Below, piece after piece: positions 1 to 9,900 of a stretch of DNA of 33,076 nt (its first letter is position 1; the number at the start of each line of letters is the position of its first letter). A program made the translations under genes and the position numbers. The notes under the pieces are model-generated. The model made no database searches. It was given only the letters and a program-made list of their open reading frames with translations, and was not told the origin of the DNA. The stretch is from an uncultured Bacteroidota bacterium (GTDB lineage Bacteria > Bacteroidota > Bacteroidia > UKL13-3): NCBI GenBank assembly GCA_903888395.1, contig CAISTO010000257.1, positions 1 to 33,076 on the forward strand. The letters run 5' to 3'.

Positions 1-1
1 G

Positions 2-76
2 TGGAGGCAACAGGATTCGAACCTGTGACCCTCTGCTTGTAAGGCAGATGCTCTGAACCAGCTGAGCTATGCCTCC
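2..76 (-). tRNA. tRNA-Val (anticodon TAC)
   Basis: Read on the minus strand this folds as a complete cloverleaf. The 7-bp acceptor stem is GGAGGCA/TGCCTCC, the D arm is GCTC...GAGC, the anticodon stem is TCTGC/GCAGA with loop CTTACAA, and the T arm is ACAGG-TTCGAAT-CCTGT. The anticodon TAC reads GUA and the other valine codons. The gene ends at the window edge, so it cannot be seen whether CCA is encoded or whether other tRNA genes follow. Confidence 0.96.
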
Positions 77-265
77 ATTGTTTTGGGGAGTGCAAATATA
101 GATTTATGTTTAAAAAACGCAACATATATTTTGCTTTTTGTTAAAAAATGGGCTTTACTGCCTAATAATCTTAGTTATAAAATATGCTACACATTTAAAT
201 TTATGTTTATTGAACCTTGTTTTCTATATAAAATATAAGTTGCAAATTTGCGTTTATCTATCACC

Positions 266-2779
266 GTGAAATCAATTTATAAAATAATACTAGCAAGCTT
301 TTTAGTCATTCTATTGGCTTTAACCATTTTTGTAGGCTATTTAATTAGCAATAAGCGAGTTTTAACTGCCTATGTTCTTGAACAAATAAATAGTCATTTA
401 ACAGGACAATTAAAAGTTAATTCAAGTGATGTGACTGTTTTTAAGAACTTTCCAAACGTAAGTTTGGATTTAATTGGCGTTTCTGTTAGCAAGTCGGATT
501 CCATCATTTTAAATGCCCAACATGTGTATTTGGGATTTAATATTAAAGATATTTTCAATAAAAAATATAAAATTCAAATTATTACCATTGACAGCGCTGC
601 TGTTAATTTAGTGATTTATAAAAATGGTGAAAATAATTTTGATATCATAAAAAAGGGTACTGAAGCACAAAATGGTGATGATAATTTTTTACTTGATTTA
701 GAAAAAGTAAAACTTCGAAGTATTGACTTCAGCTTTATTGATTTGCAAAGCACACAAAATTACAACACACAAATTCATGAGTTAGAAATGGATGGAAAAT
801 TCAAAAACAATGAGTTTGCATTAAATATTTTTACCAATGCTTATGTGAAAAATATTTCAAGTAATGAAATTGCGTTTTTAAGCAATAAAAATTTAATAAT
901 AAAAGCAAATATTGATGTAAATAATTCAAAAAAAGTTTACCAATTTAAAAATGCACAAATTAAATTGAATGAACTAGATTTATTATTAAATGGGAATATA
1001 AAAAACAAACCCAATGGGAATGAATTAGCCATTGATTTTGATTCAAAAAAGATAAGCATTACTTCACTTTTAAGCTTACTTCCTGTTAAAATACCCCAAG
1101 AGGTTTTGGCTTATAAAAGCAATGGTAATGTATTTTTTAAAGGAAATATAAACGGTTTAATTGGGCCTAAAAATAATCCCAAAATAGCTGTCGATTTTGG
1201 AATAAGTAATGGAAGTATTCACAATGATAAGCTGAATATTGACTTAAAAAATATATCGTTAATAGGAAAGTTTAATAATGGCGATCAGCAAGACCTGGCA
1301 AGCAGTAAATTGACTTTAAATAATTTTAAAGCCACCCTTGAAAACGATGAAATTAGTGGTGATATCAATTTAGAAAACTTGTTGAATCCAAAAATTGATT
1401 TAGCACTTTTAGGCACTGTAAATTTGGAAAATTTAGTAAAAATATTCCCTGTTTCTAGTATTGAGAAAATAAAAGGTTCGCTTCAATTTGACACCAAAAT
1501 TAAAGCGGATTTGGCCAATAATGATCATGCAAGTATTTGGAAACAAAATGGAAATTACGGTAAGTTTAATTTGCTCATTAGTGATTTTAAAATAAAAAAC
1601 TTTAATAAAACCATTGATAACTTAGCGGCTGATTTTACTTTAAATGGCGCTGACTTATTAGTCCAAAAATGCAATATAAATTTAAATCAATCGGATATAA
1701 ATATTCAAGGAAATTTAAACAATATTTTAGGCTATTTATTTACAAAAAATGAAACATTGAAAGCTAAAATTTCCTATAAAAGTAATTTTGTAGATTTGGC
1801 ACATGTAGTATTTATGCCAGAAGCAAATGCCAATGATAAAAAAGAGTCAAAATATAATTTACCACAAAACATAGAATTGCAATTAAATGCAAGCATTGAA
1901 AAATTAAAATTTAATAATTTTATTGCTAATAATGTGGAGTGTGCCTTACAGGTTTTGCCCATGCAAATTATCATTAGTCAGGCAAAACTAAAAGCATTTA
2001 ATGGCAACTTATTATTTAATGCTAAAGTGCTAAATAGTGAACAAGGCAATTATTTTATTGAAAGTAAAATTGATTTGAAAAATGTAAATATTACTGATGC
2101 ATTTCAACAATGCAATAACTTTGGTCAAGAAAATATTACAGATAAAAATATCAAAGGAATTTATAATGGAAGTATTGATTTTGCTGGTGTTTGGGATAAT
2201 CAATTGAATTGTAAAACAGATAAAATATTTGCTCAAATAAAAGCTCAAATTTTAAATGGAGAGCTTATAAACTATAAGCCATTAAACGCATTAAGTAAAT
2301 TTATTAGTTTAAATGATTTGCAAAATTTAAAATTTGCTACATTAAATAATACCATTGAAATCAGTAAAAAAACAATTACCATTCCTAAAATGCAAATTGA
2401 AAACAATGCCGCAAATATTACATTAAGTGGAAGCCAAAATTTTGATAATTTTATTGATTATAATTTAAAAGTAAACTTAAGTGATATTCTTAGGAAAAAA
2501 TTAAGCGCAAAAGACAATGCCTTTGGGGAAGAAGATGAAAAAAGAAAAGGACTCAATTTATTCATCAATATGCGAGGGCCCATTGATGATTTGAAGTTTA
2601 AATACAGTAAAAAAGAAGCAGGCCAAAACATCAAAGAAGGCTTGAAAAAAGAAACTGAATCAATCAAAGATATATTGAAAAAAGAGTTTGGAATTAAACC
2701 AACAGATGGTAAACAAAACACGAATAAACCAAAGGAAAAACAGAATGAAACGGATGAATTGGAATTTGAAAAAGACTAA
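266..2779 (+). CDS. AsmA-like inner-membrane-anchored envelope protein
   Basis: A long protein (about 837 residues from the GTG at 266) with one N-terminal membrane segment (IILASFLVILLALTIFVGYL). A large, beta-rich, Asn/Lys/Ile-rich periplasmic region of repeating amphipathic strands follows, and then a charged Lys/Glu tail. This is the layout of AsmA/TamB/YhdP-type proteins, which are thought to form grooves moving phospholipids between the two membranes. The frame also allows a TTG start at 248, but the GTG gives the usual short basic lead (MKSIYK) before the membrane segment. The end overlaps the next gene by 35 nt, so the two are probably co-transcribed. The AsmA assignment rests on architecture and the N-terminal pattern; the exact subfamily is not resolved. 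Confidence 0.8.
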   Translation: MKSIYKIILASFLVILLALTIFVGYLISNKRVLTAYVLEQINSHLTGQLKVNSSDVTVFKNFPNVSLDLIGVSVSKSDSIILNAQHVYLGFNIKDIFNKKYKIQIITIDSAAVNLVIYKNGENNFDIIKKGTEAQNGDDNFLLDLEKVKLRSIDFSFIDLQSTQNYNTQIHELEMDGKFKNNEFALNIFTNAYVKNISSNEIAFLSNKNLIIKANIDVNNSKKVYQFKNAQIKLNELDLLLNGNIKNKPNGNELAIDFDSKKISITSLLSLLPVKIPQEVLAYKSNGNVFFKGNINGLIGPKNNPKIAVDFGISNGSIHNDKLNIDLKNISLIGKFNNGDQQDLASSKLTLNNFKATLENDEISGDINLENLLNPKIDLALLGTVNLENLVKIFPVSSIEKIKGSLQFDTKIKADLANNDHASIWKQNGNYGKFNLLISDFKIKNFNKTIDNLAADFTLNGADLLVQKCNINLNQSDINIQGNLNNILGYLFTKNETLKAKISYKSNFVDLAHVVFMPEANANDKKESKYNLPQNIELQLNASIEKLKFNNFIANNVECALQVLPMQIIISQAKLKAFNGNLLFNAKVLNSEQGNYFIESKIDLKNVNITDAFQQCNNFGQENITDKNIKGIYNGSIDFAGVWDNQLNCKTDKIFAQIKAQILNGELINYKPLNALSKFISLNDLQNLKFATLNNTIEISKKTITIPKMQIENNAANITLSGSQNFDNFIDYNLKVNLSDILRKKLSAKDNAFGEEDEKRKGLNLFINMRGPIDDLKFKYSKKEAGQNIKEGLKKETESIKDILKKEFGIKPTDGKQNTNKPKEKQNETDELEFEKD

Positions 2780-3554
2780 TATTTTTATACTAATTTTATT
2801 AACTTATAGCCATTGCTTTGCACAAAAAAATACCATTAGCAGGATTAATTTTTATGCAACTATCGGTTCTGTTTTTAATGGTTCAATAAACTCATCAACA
2901 ATTGATAAATTAGCTAAGTACCAAGATTCAATTGCTAGCAGTGAAACATGGCGATTAACATTTAGTCCTCAAATTGGAATAATTTATAAATTAAGCAGAG
3001 ACCTAGATTTTCAATTTGGATTAGGTTATATTGTTTTAGGTCATCAAAGAACATTAGCTAATTTAAAATATAAAGATGTGACTTTTCCTGGAATTGGCAG
3101 TGGCCTTGGCAATGGTAAAATTATTGATAACACCAATGGTGAAAGAAGTATAAATTTAAACTATCGTTATCATTATTTACAAGTTCCATTAATTTTAAAT
3201 TATCATTTAAATTTTAGATCACTTACCCCGAAAGTTAAAATTGCACTTTCGGGTGGAATAGGATTAAATGTATTGCTAAAACATGATATCAATGCAGTGT
3301 TAAGCACTGGTTTTAAAATAGATGAAAAAAGTAGCTTTTCTCTTGATAGTACAGGGTATTCGGCAAGTGTTTTTACACCAAATTTGATGCTTGGAACCAT
3401 GGTAGATTATAATTATTCAAAACAAATAAAATTTGTTTTACAACCTATGTTAGGTTACTATCCATTATCGGTAACCAATAAAGATTTAGCAGCTAAACCA
3501 TGGTTTGTGAATTTTAACCTTGGCGTAATTTACACACTTGATGTGTTGAAATAA
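2745..3554 (+). CDS. Small outer-membrane beta-barrel protein (PorT/OmpW-like family)
   Basis: About 269 residues. The chosen ATG at 2745 follows AAAGGAAAAA at good spacing and gives MKRMNWNLKKTNIF followed by a hydrophobic stretch and a cleavage-like HCFAQ, a signal peptide. A second ATG at 2754 is possible; the frame is open back to 2688, but that would bury the signal peptide. The mature part shows alternating-strand segments with GLGYIVLG, YHYLQVPLILNYHL and LQPMLGYYPL, as in the outer membrane beta-barrel families common in Bacteroidota. It sits in an overlapping pair with the AsmA-like gene, hinting at a shared role in envelope maintenance. Specific function unknown. Confidence 0.75.
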   Translation: MKRMNWNLKKTNIFILILLTYSHCFAQKNTISRINFYATIGSVFNGSINSSTIDKLAKYQDSIASSETWRLTFSPQIGIIYKLSRDLDFQFGLGYIVLGHQRTLANLKYKDVTFPGIGSGLGNGKIIDNTNGERSINLNYRYHYLQVPLILNYHLNFRSLTPKVKIALSGGIGLNVLLKHDINAVLSTGFKIDEKSSFSLDSTGYSASVFTPNLMLGTMVDYNYSKQIKFVLQPMLGYYPLSVTNKDLAAKPWFVNFNLGVIYTLDVLK

Positions 3555-3555
3555 A

Positions 3556-3591
3556 AAAAAATCCCATTCAAAAATTTGAATAGGATTTCTA
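3556..3591. terminator. Bidirectional hairpin terminator
   Basis: AATCCcATTCAAA pairs with TTTGAATaGGATT around a 2-nt loop, with an A-run before and a T-rich end after. It lies between the convergent barrel gene (ends 3554) and hutU (ends 3607) and can serve both. Confidence 0.8.
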
Positions 3592-3606
3592 AGTTTATAA
3601 TCTGAA

Positions 3607-5292
3607 TTAATAACCAGGTTTATCTTCTTTGTCTTTCAGTCTTTCCTTGATATCTAACCTATGTTTTCTAGCGGTATCAATGGCAATATCGTAACCTGCA
3701 TCAGCATGACGAATAACTCCCATTGCAGGATCGTTATGTAACACACGTTTTAGTCTGCGGGCTGCATCTTCTGTACCATCGGCTAAAATAACCATTCCAG
3801 CATGAATAGAATAACCCATTCCCACTCCACCACCATGATGAACAGAAACCCAACTTGCACCACCAGCCGTATTAATTAACGCATTTAAAATTGGCCAATC
3901 AGCTACTGCATCACTGCCATCTTTCATGGCTTCTGTTTCGCGGTTCGGACTAGCTACCGAGCCAGTATCCAAATGGTCACGACCAATAACAATTGGACCT
4001 TTTACTTGTCCAGTTCTTACCAATTCGTTAAATGCCAAAGCAGCTTTTTCCCTATCACCTTGTCCAATCCAACAAATACGTGCAGGCAAACCTTGGAACG
4101 CAATGCGTTCTTGAGCCATGTCTAACCAACGGTGTAAAGAAGTATTTTCAGGAAATAATTCTTTCATTACGCGGTCGGTTACATATATATCATTAGGGTC
4201 GCCACTTAAGGCTACCCAACGGAAAGGGCCTTTTCCCTCACAGAATAAAGGACGAATATAAGCAGGCACAAAACCGGGAAAAGCAAATGCATTTTCAACA
4301 CCACGTTGGTCTTTTGCTTGTCCGCGTAAATTATTTCCATAATCAAAAGTAATGGCACCTTTGCTCTGCAAATCAATCATTAATTTTACATGATGAGCCA
4401 TGGTATCTAAGGATTTTGATACATACTTTTCTGGTTCAGATTTACGCATGTGGTCGGCTACTTCTTCCACAATTCCTTCCGGATAATAGCCGTTCAAGGG
4501 ATCGTGTGCCGAAGTTTGATCAGTTAGTAAATCAGGAATTATATTGCGTTCAATTAAACGCTCTAATAAATCAATTACATTACAAACCACACCAATTGAT
4601 AGTCTTTGACCAGCAGCTTTTGCTTTTAAGGCCATGTCAATTGCTTGGTCAATATCTCGGCTCATTACATCTAAATAACGGGTTTCAATGCGTTTTTTTA
4701 TTCTCCATTCTACCATTTCGGCAGCCAAACAAACACCATCGCACATGGTAACGGCTAAGGGTTGTGCGCCACCCATTCCGCCTAATCCGGCAGTAACAGT
4801 TAAAGTTCCTTTTAAAGTTCCACCAAAATGCTGGCGAGCAGCTTCAGCAAAAGTTTCATAAGTGCCTTGAACAATTCCTTGTGAGCCAATGTATATCCAA
4901 CTTCCAGCCGTCATTTGGCCATACATCATCAAACCTTTTTTGTCAAGTTCATGAAAAGTTTCCCAATTAGCCCAACGTGGAACCAACATGCTATTGGAAA
5001 TGATTACACGAGGCGCATCTTTATGAGTTGGTAAAATTCCAACTGGCTTTCCACTTTGAATCAAAAGGGTTTCATCGTCTTCCAAATCTTGTAGCGCTTT
5101 TACGATTAAGTCAAAACTTTCCCAATTTCTGGCGGCTTTTCCAATTCCACCATATACCACTAAATCGTCTGGACGTTCGGCCACATCAGGATCTAAATTA
5201 TTATGTAGCATGCGCAATGCAGCTTCTTGCACCCAACCTTTGCAGCTTAATGTATTGCCAGTTGCGGCATGTAAATCAGTATGTTTAGTCAT
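3607..5292 (-). CDS. hutU: Urocanate hydratase (urocanase)
   Basis: Converts urocanate to imidazolone propionate, the second step of histidine degradation, using tightly bound NAD+ as electrophile. The 561-residue product matches the family length of about 550-560. It has the NAD-binding GLGGMGGAQP motif (about residues 169-178), the GSQGIVQGTYETFAEAAR segment before it, and the conserved Cys (about 407) in ARICWIGQG. It also has the HHGGGVGMGYSIHAG stretch near the C-terminus. I chose the ATG at 5292 (MTKHTDLHAA) over the in-frame ATG at 5331, because a TAnnTTTG promoter element covers 5329-5336. No hutH, hutI or formimidoyl-transfer gene is adjacent, so it is a lone hut gene here. Identification is firm. 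Confidence 0.97.
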   Translation of the reverse strand: MTKHTDLHAATGNTLSCKGWVQEAALRMLHNNLDPDVAERPDDLVVYGGIGKAARNWESFDLIVKALQDLEDDETLLIQSGKPVGILPTHKDAPRVIISNSMLVPRWANWETFHELDKKGLMMYGQMTAGSWIYIGSQGIVQGTYETFAEAARQHFGGTLKGTLTVTAGLGGMGGAQPLAVTMCDGVCLAAEMVEWRIKKRIETRYLDVMSRDIDQAIDMALKAKAAGQRLSIGVVCNVIDLLERLIERNIIPDLLTDQTSAHDPLNGYYPEGIVEEVADHMRKSEPEKYVSKSLDTMAHHVKLMIDLQSKGAITFDYGNNLRGQAKDQRGVENAFAFPGFVPAYIRPLFCEGKGPFRWVALSGDPNDIYVTDRVMKELFPENTSLHRWLDMAQERIAFQGLPARICWIGQGDREKAALAFNELVRTGQVKGPIVIGRDHLDTGSVASPNRETEAMKDGSDAVADWPILNALINTAGGASWVSVHHGGGVGMGYSIHAGMVILADGTEDAARRLKRVLHNDPAMGVIRHADAGYDIAIDTARKHRLDIKERLKDKEDKPGY

Positions 5293-5328
5293 TTTATATG
5301 TTGTATTTTTATTATAAAAAGGAATTTT

Positions 5329-5336
5329 CAAAAGTA
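5329..5336 (-). promoter_or_regulatory. Candidate Bacteroidota -7 element upstream of hutU
   Basis: The minus strand reads TACTTTTG, an exact match to the TAnnTTTG consensus, 36 nt before the proposed hutU start. No clear -33 TTG was found at the normal spacing. Its position argues against the upstream ATG at 5331 being the real start. Confidence 0.4.
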
Positions 5337-5457
5337 TTGTTTTGAAACTTAAAATTTTACTACAATAAATGATTTTTGGTAGTTCACTTTCACCCGATTA
5401 TTTTTAATAAAAATGATAGTTGAATAGTTGTTATTTTGTGGCTTAAAATAAAAACCA

Positions 5458-6882
5458 ATGGAATTTCCCAAAACACCCATTATTATTTCAATATTGATAG
5501 TTACTATTTTTAATTGGTCGTGTAAAACAGTAAAAATTGAAGTACCAAAACCTAAAAGTTTTATTGGCGTTCAGCCACCAAAACCTACATCTATTATTGG
5601 TTTGCCAATAAATATTAATACGGAAGGTTTAACAAAGTCGTTGAACAAAAAGTTTACCAATCAGCTTTACAAAGATTCAAGTTTTGAGGATAATGATGGA
5701 GATAATTTAAAGTTAACGGTTGTAAAAAGAGGTGACTTTATTGTTTCAACAGAAAATAATGGATTGGACATATCAGCACCTTTGCACATTGATTTTATTT
5801 ATTTGTTAAGCCTTTTAGGTGGTTCACAGCAAATCAATAAAGGAGTAAATTTAACAGTAAATTTTACTTCAAACCCTTCCATAGACCGAGATTGGAATTT
5901 AATATTAAACAGCAAAGGCAAAATTACTTGGGACGATTTGCCGGTGATTGATTTAGGAATTACCAAGCTCGATTTACCAAGTATTTTCGGTGGTTTAATT
6001 CAAAAATTAGTCAACAAAATGGCAAAGAAAATTGATGTGGAAGTACCCAAATCTTTGAATATTAAAAAACAAATTGCTGATGCTTGGCTGACTTTAGAAA
6101 AACCAATTTTATTAGATTCAGTTAATAATGCTTGGTTAATGGTAAATCCTAAAAACATATTTATTACACCTATTACTTATACAAAAAATCAAATGCAAAT
6201 AAAGCTAGGTTTGTCAAGTGTCATTGAATTGGCATCTGGTTATAAACCAGTAAATGATTCGTTTGCTAAGCGATTACCACCATTACGTCAGGTCAATAAT
6301 TTTGAAGAAAATGTAAGACTGAATTTAGGCGCATCGGTTACATTTAACCAAATAAATGATGGATTAGCTAAACAATTTGCTAGCAATCCCATGGCATTTG
6401 AAAGTTATGATTACAAGATAAAAATTAACGATGCAAAAGCATTTAATTACGGAAACAAGGTAATGATAGCGCTTGACATAGATGGAAAAGTTAGAACTGG
6501 AATAGTTGGGAAAAATATAAAAGGAGTTATTTATGCTACTGGAGTTCCAATTTATAATGCAAAAAATAAAACAATTGAAATTAAGCAATTTGATTTTGAA
6601 ATAAAAACACGCGATTTATTATTGAAAGCAGGTACTTGGTTATTGTACTCGGCTGCCTTTAAACAAAGCATTGAAAAGCAATTGGTATATTCAATAGCCG
6701 ATCAATTGAATCAAGCCAGGTTAAGTGCAAATGATGCAGTTAATAAAAAAATGATTGAAACCGTGGATATAAAAGGTTATGTAAAAAACTTAGAGCCAGG
6801 CGAAATATTTGTTACTTCAAATGCCATTAGAATCAACATAATTACTGATGGAAATATTGAAGTAAATTTAAATGGATTTTAA
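5458..6882 (+). CDS. DUF4403 family lipoprotein
   Basis: 474 residues. The N-terminus PIIISILIVTIFNWSC is a lipoprotein signal with the acceptor Cys at residue 22. The mature start (PPKPTSIIGLPININTEGL followed by LNKKF) is the pattern that opens DUF4403 proteins: SxIxLPI, then a short helix. The rest is long amphipathic beta strands, with repeated GKI/GKVRTG-type segments and a closing helix (QSIEKQLVYSIADQLNQA). The family is common in Bacteroidota and has no settled function; the fold resembles lipid-binding tubular proteins, which is inference. The gene is transcribed away from hutU and ends at a strong terminator. Nothing suggests it works with its neighbours. Confidence 0.82.
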   Translation: MEFPKTPIIISILIVTIFNWSCKTVKIEVPKPKSFIGVQPPKPTSIIGLPININTEGLTKSLNKKFTNQLYKDSSFEDNDGDNLKLTVVKRGDFIVSTENNGLDISAPLHIDFIYLLSLLGGSQQINKGVNLTVNFTSNPSIDRDWNLILNSKGKITWDDLPVIDLGITKLDLPSIFGGLIQKLVNKMAKKIDVEVPKSLNIKKQIADAWLTLEKPILLDSVNNAWLMVNPKNIFITPITYTKNQMQIKLGLSSVIELASGYKPVNDSFAKRLPPLRQVNNFEENVRLNLGASVTFNQINDGLAKQFASNPMAFESYDYKIKINDAKAFNYGNKVMIALDIDGKVRTGIVGKNIKGVIYATGVPIYNAKNKTIEIKQFDFEIKTRDLLLKAGTWLLYSAAFKQSIEKQLVYSIADQLNQARLSANDAVNKKMIETVDIKGYVKNLEPGEIFVTSNAIRINIITDGNIEVNLNGF

Positions 6883-6897
6883 AACATTTTGATCAAT

Positions 6898-6937
6898 AAA
6901 AAAGCCTATTTCAAAACGAATGAAATAGGCTTTTTTT
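6898..6937. terminator. Strong bidirectional terminator
   Basis: A perfect 15-bp stem, AAAAAGCCTATTTCA / TGAAATAGGCTTTTT, with a 7-nt loop, flanked by A and T runs. It separates the convergent DUF4403 gene and the large secreted-protein gene. Confidence 0.92.
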
Positions 6938-6952
6938 ATTTAGAAATAAACT

Positions 6953-9900
6953 TTATTGTTTTACAATTTTCATTGTTTTTACAACACCGTTAATACTAAT
7001 TTTTACTAAGTAAATACCAGCTGCCAAATTGCTTGTATTGCTTAATTTGATTGTACTTAAGCCAATAGTAACAGCTTCAGTTTGGCTCATTAAAATTCTA
7101 CCACTGATGTCAATTATTTGAACAGTACTGATTGTATTTTCAGTATTTAAAGTTTCAATATTTAATTCATTGCTAAACGGATTAGGATAAATGCTAATAC
7201 CATCACCAATTGCATCGTTAATTGAAACTTCTTTTATTGGCGATAAAGTAGATTTACCATCAAAATCTATTTGATTTAAACGATAATACAATTTTTGAAC
7301 TTGATTAATTGCAAATGGATTTTCATCAATAGAACTATAAATTACATTGTTATTTGAATTTCCTTCGCCTTTAACAAATGCAATTGTTTCAAATGTTTTT
7401 CCATTAACTGAGCGTTGAACGTCAAAGCCTTTGTTATTGATTTCGCTTGAAGTAATCCAAACTAATTTAACATCATCATTTACTTTTTTAGCTTCAAAAT
7501 AGCTTAGTTTAACTGGTAAAGTTGTTGTGTTATTTGAGGTAACTGAAGTAAATGCATTGTGCATATATTTACCATTGTATTCGTATACATCAAAAGTGTA
7601 GTTAGTAGCCATTGTTAAACCTGTAACCGCAACAGTATTTCCCGTTCCATTATAAATTACAAAGTTTCCAACACCAGTGGTATCACCCAATGAATAAATT
7701 GCGCTAGCATTATACAATTTATTATTAGTTGGAGCAACCGCAGAAGATGAGGTTAATCGAGCAACAATTAAACGTCTTTGTCCGTTACCAATTGTGCAAC
7801 TAACAGTAGCCGTAGTATTTGTAACTGACGAAATGGTAACAGCTGTAGCAGTAGAACTTGGTGTAGCAATATTTACTACTTCAATATCATCTATAGCCCA
7901 ACCTTCATCTACTACATAAGTATCAGATATAAAGCGGAAACGTACGCGAACATTAGATTGACTAGCAGCACCAGTTAAACGGAAAGCACTTTCAATCCAT
8001 CCGCTCACTTGGCTACCAAATACTGAACCTGAACCCATATCGGTTGAGAAATAAGGAGGAGCTAAAACGCCACCACTTGAAACATAGTTTACATTATCGT
8101 TATACCAAGCATAACTGTTTGTAGTATTAAAGTTAGCGCCTGTTCCAACTATGCTATCCAAACGGTTCCAGAAACCACCATTGATAGAAATTTCAACAAT
8201 TAAACCATCCCAATCAGTTTCAGCTTTAAATTTATGGCTAAAACGAACAATTGGATCAGCAGTATAAGAAGTAAAATCAAATTGCGGAGAAACGATTGAT
8301 GCATCGTGATCAATATCGTAAGTTCCTGTTAATTTAGTAGCCCAAGCTTTAGTTCCACTATGCGCACCACTTAAGTATGTTTTAGCGGGCGTTCCTAAAA
8401 CCCAATTGTTATTGGTAGGGAAACCAACAATCCAGTTTACGCTTGTACTTGTAGAAGAAAGCATAGAATGCCATCCACCTGCACCCGTTTCAAAGTTTTG
8501 TGAATAAGGTAAAGTTGAAATGATTGGATCTGTAGTAAAACTATCTATTACACTATAAGCAGTGCCAATACCATTGGTAGCATATGCTTTAAAATAATAC
8601 TTAGTTGAATGTGTTAATCCAGCAGGGTTAATAGAAAAAATTCCTAATGAAACAACTGGACTTGTAGTTGAGTCAATAGCACTACTTGAAACTGTTAATG
8701 GAGTAATAGAAGTATTATAAACTATACCACTTGCAGTTACTGTACTTCCGCCATCAGAGGTTATATTTCCACCGACTGTAGCAGTTGTTGAAGTTAAATT
8801 TGTAGCTGCAATTTTTAAAATAGTGGGAATTACTGCTGTAGAATTTGTGGTAAATGTACTATCAGCACCATAAGAAGTATCTACAGCATTAATTGCATAA
8901 GCTCTGTAATAATATAATGTAGAAATAGATAAACCAGTTGTGCCTTTTGTAAATGAACCAATAATTACTAATGGATTTGTAGTTGAATCAACTACTCCAA
9001 AAGCACCAAGTACGGGGGCAGAAGTTGTACTATAAACTATTCCACTTTTAGTAATTGTTGAATTTCCATTGCTAGTAATTGTACCAGTTAAATCGGCAGA
9101 GCTAGTAGTTAAATTTGTTTTTGTACCGGTAAATACTATTGGAGCTGTAGGTGCTACAACTTCAATATTATCAACTGCCACGCCTTCATCTGTTCCGCTT
9201 CCATCTGAACCAAAACGAATTCTAAACTTCACGTTTGACTGTCCAGCAGCACCGGTTAAAACTGTTTGACTTTGAATCCAATTTGAAACATTGCTTGAAA
9301 ACAAACTACTATTATCTGACCACTTATTAGCAGATATTGGTCCAGCAGTACTACTACTATTATACCAACTTAAGCTATTTGTGGTATTATAGTTTGAACC
9401 AGTTCCTAAAGTGTTATCAAGTTTAGTCCAAGTTCCACCATTAATAGATATTTCTAAAACACTTGCATCCCAACCAGTTTCAGTTGCAAAATTATGTCTG
9501 AATTTAACAATAGGATTTGCAGCATAACTTGTAAAATCAAATTGAGGAGAAACAAGCGCACCATCATGGTTATCAGAATAATTTGCTGCGGTAGAAGTAA
9601 ACCAACATTTTGGTGAACTATACGAACCACTTAATTGACTTTTTGCGGGAGTTCCAAGTACCCATTCATTTATACCACCAGTAGCTATTGAGTTCCATCC
9701 TGTTGTTCCAATACTATCAAAATTTTGAAAATAAGGTAAAACAGAAACTACGGGAGCAGTAGTAAAACTATCCAAACTACTATAAGCTGTTCCTATACTA
9801 TTTGTGGCATAAGCTTTAAAATAATATTTTGTAGAGTGAGTTAAACCTGAAGTAGAAAACGAATATGTGCCTATTGTAACTAAAGGGTTTGTAGTTGAAT

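Noticed and set aside
4416..4751. Plus-strand reading frame opposite hutU
   Set aside because: It is antisense to a strongly conserved enzyme, has no recognisable domain, and is explained by the codon pattern of hutU.
5293..5331. Upstream start of hutU at 5331
   Set aside because: It would add 13 residues not expected in the family and lies within a -7 promoter element.
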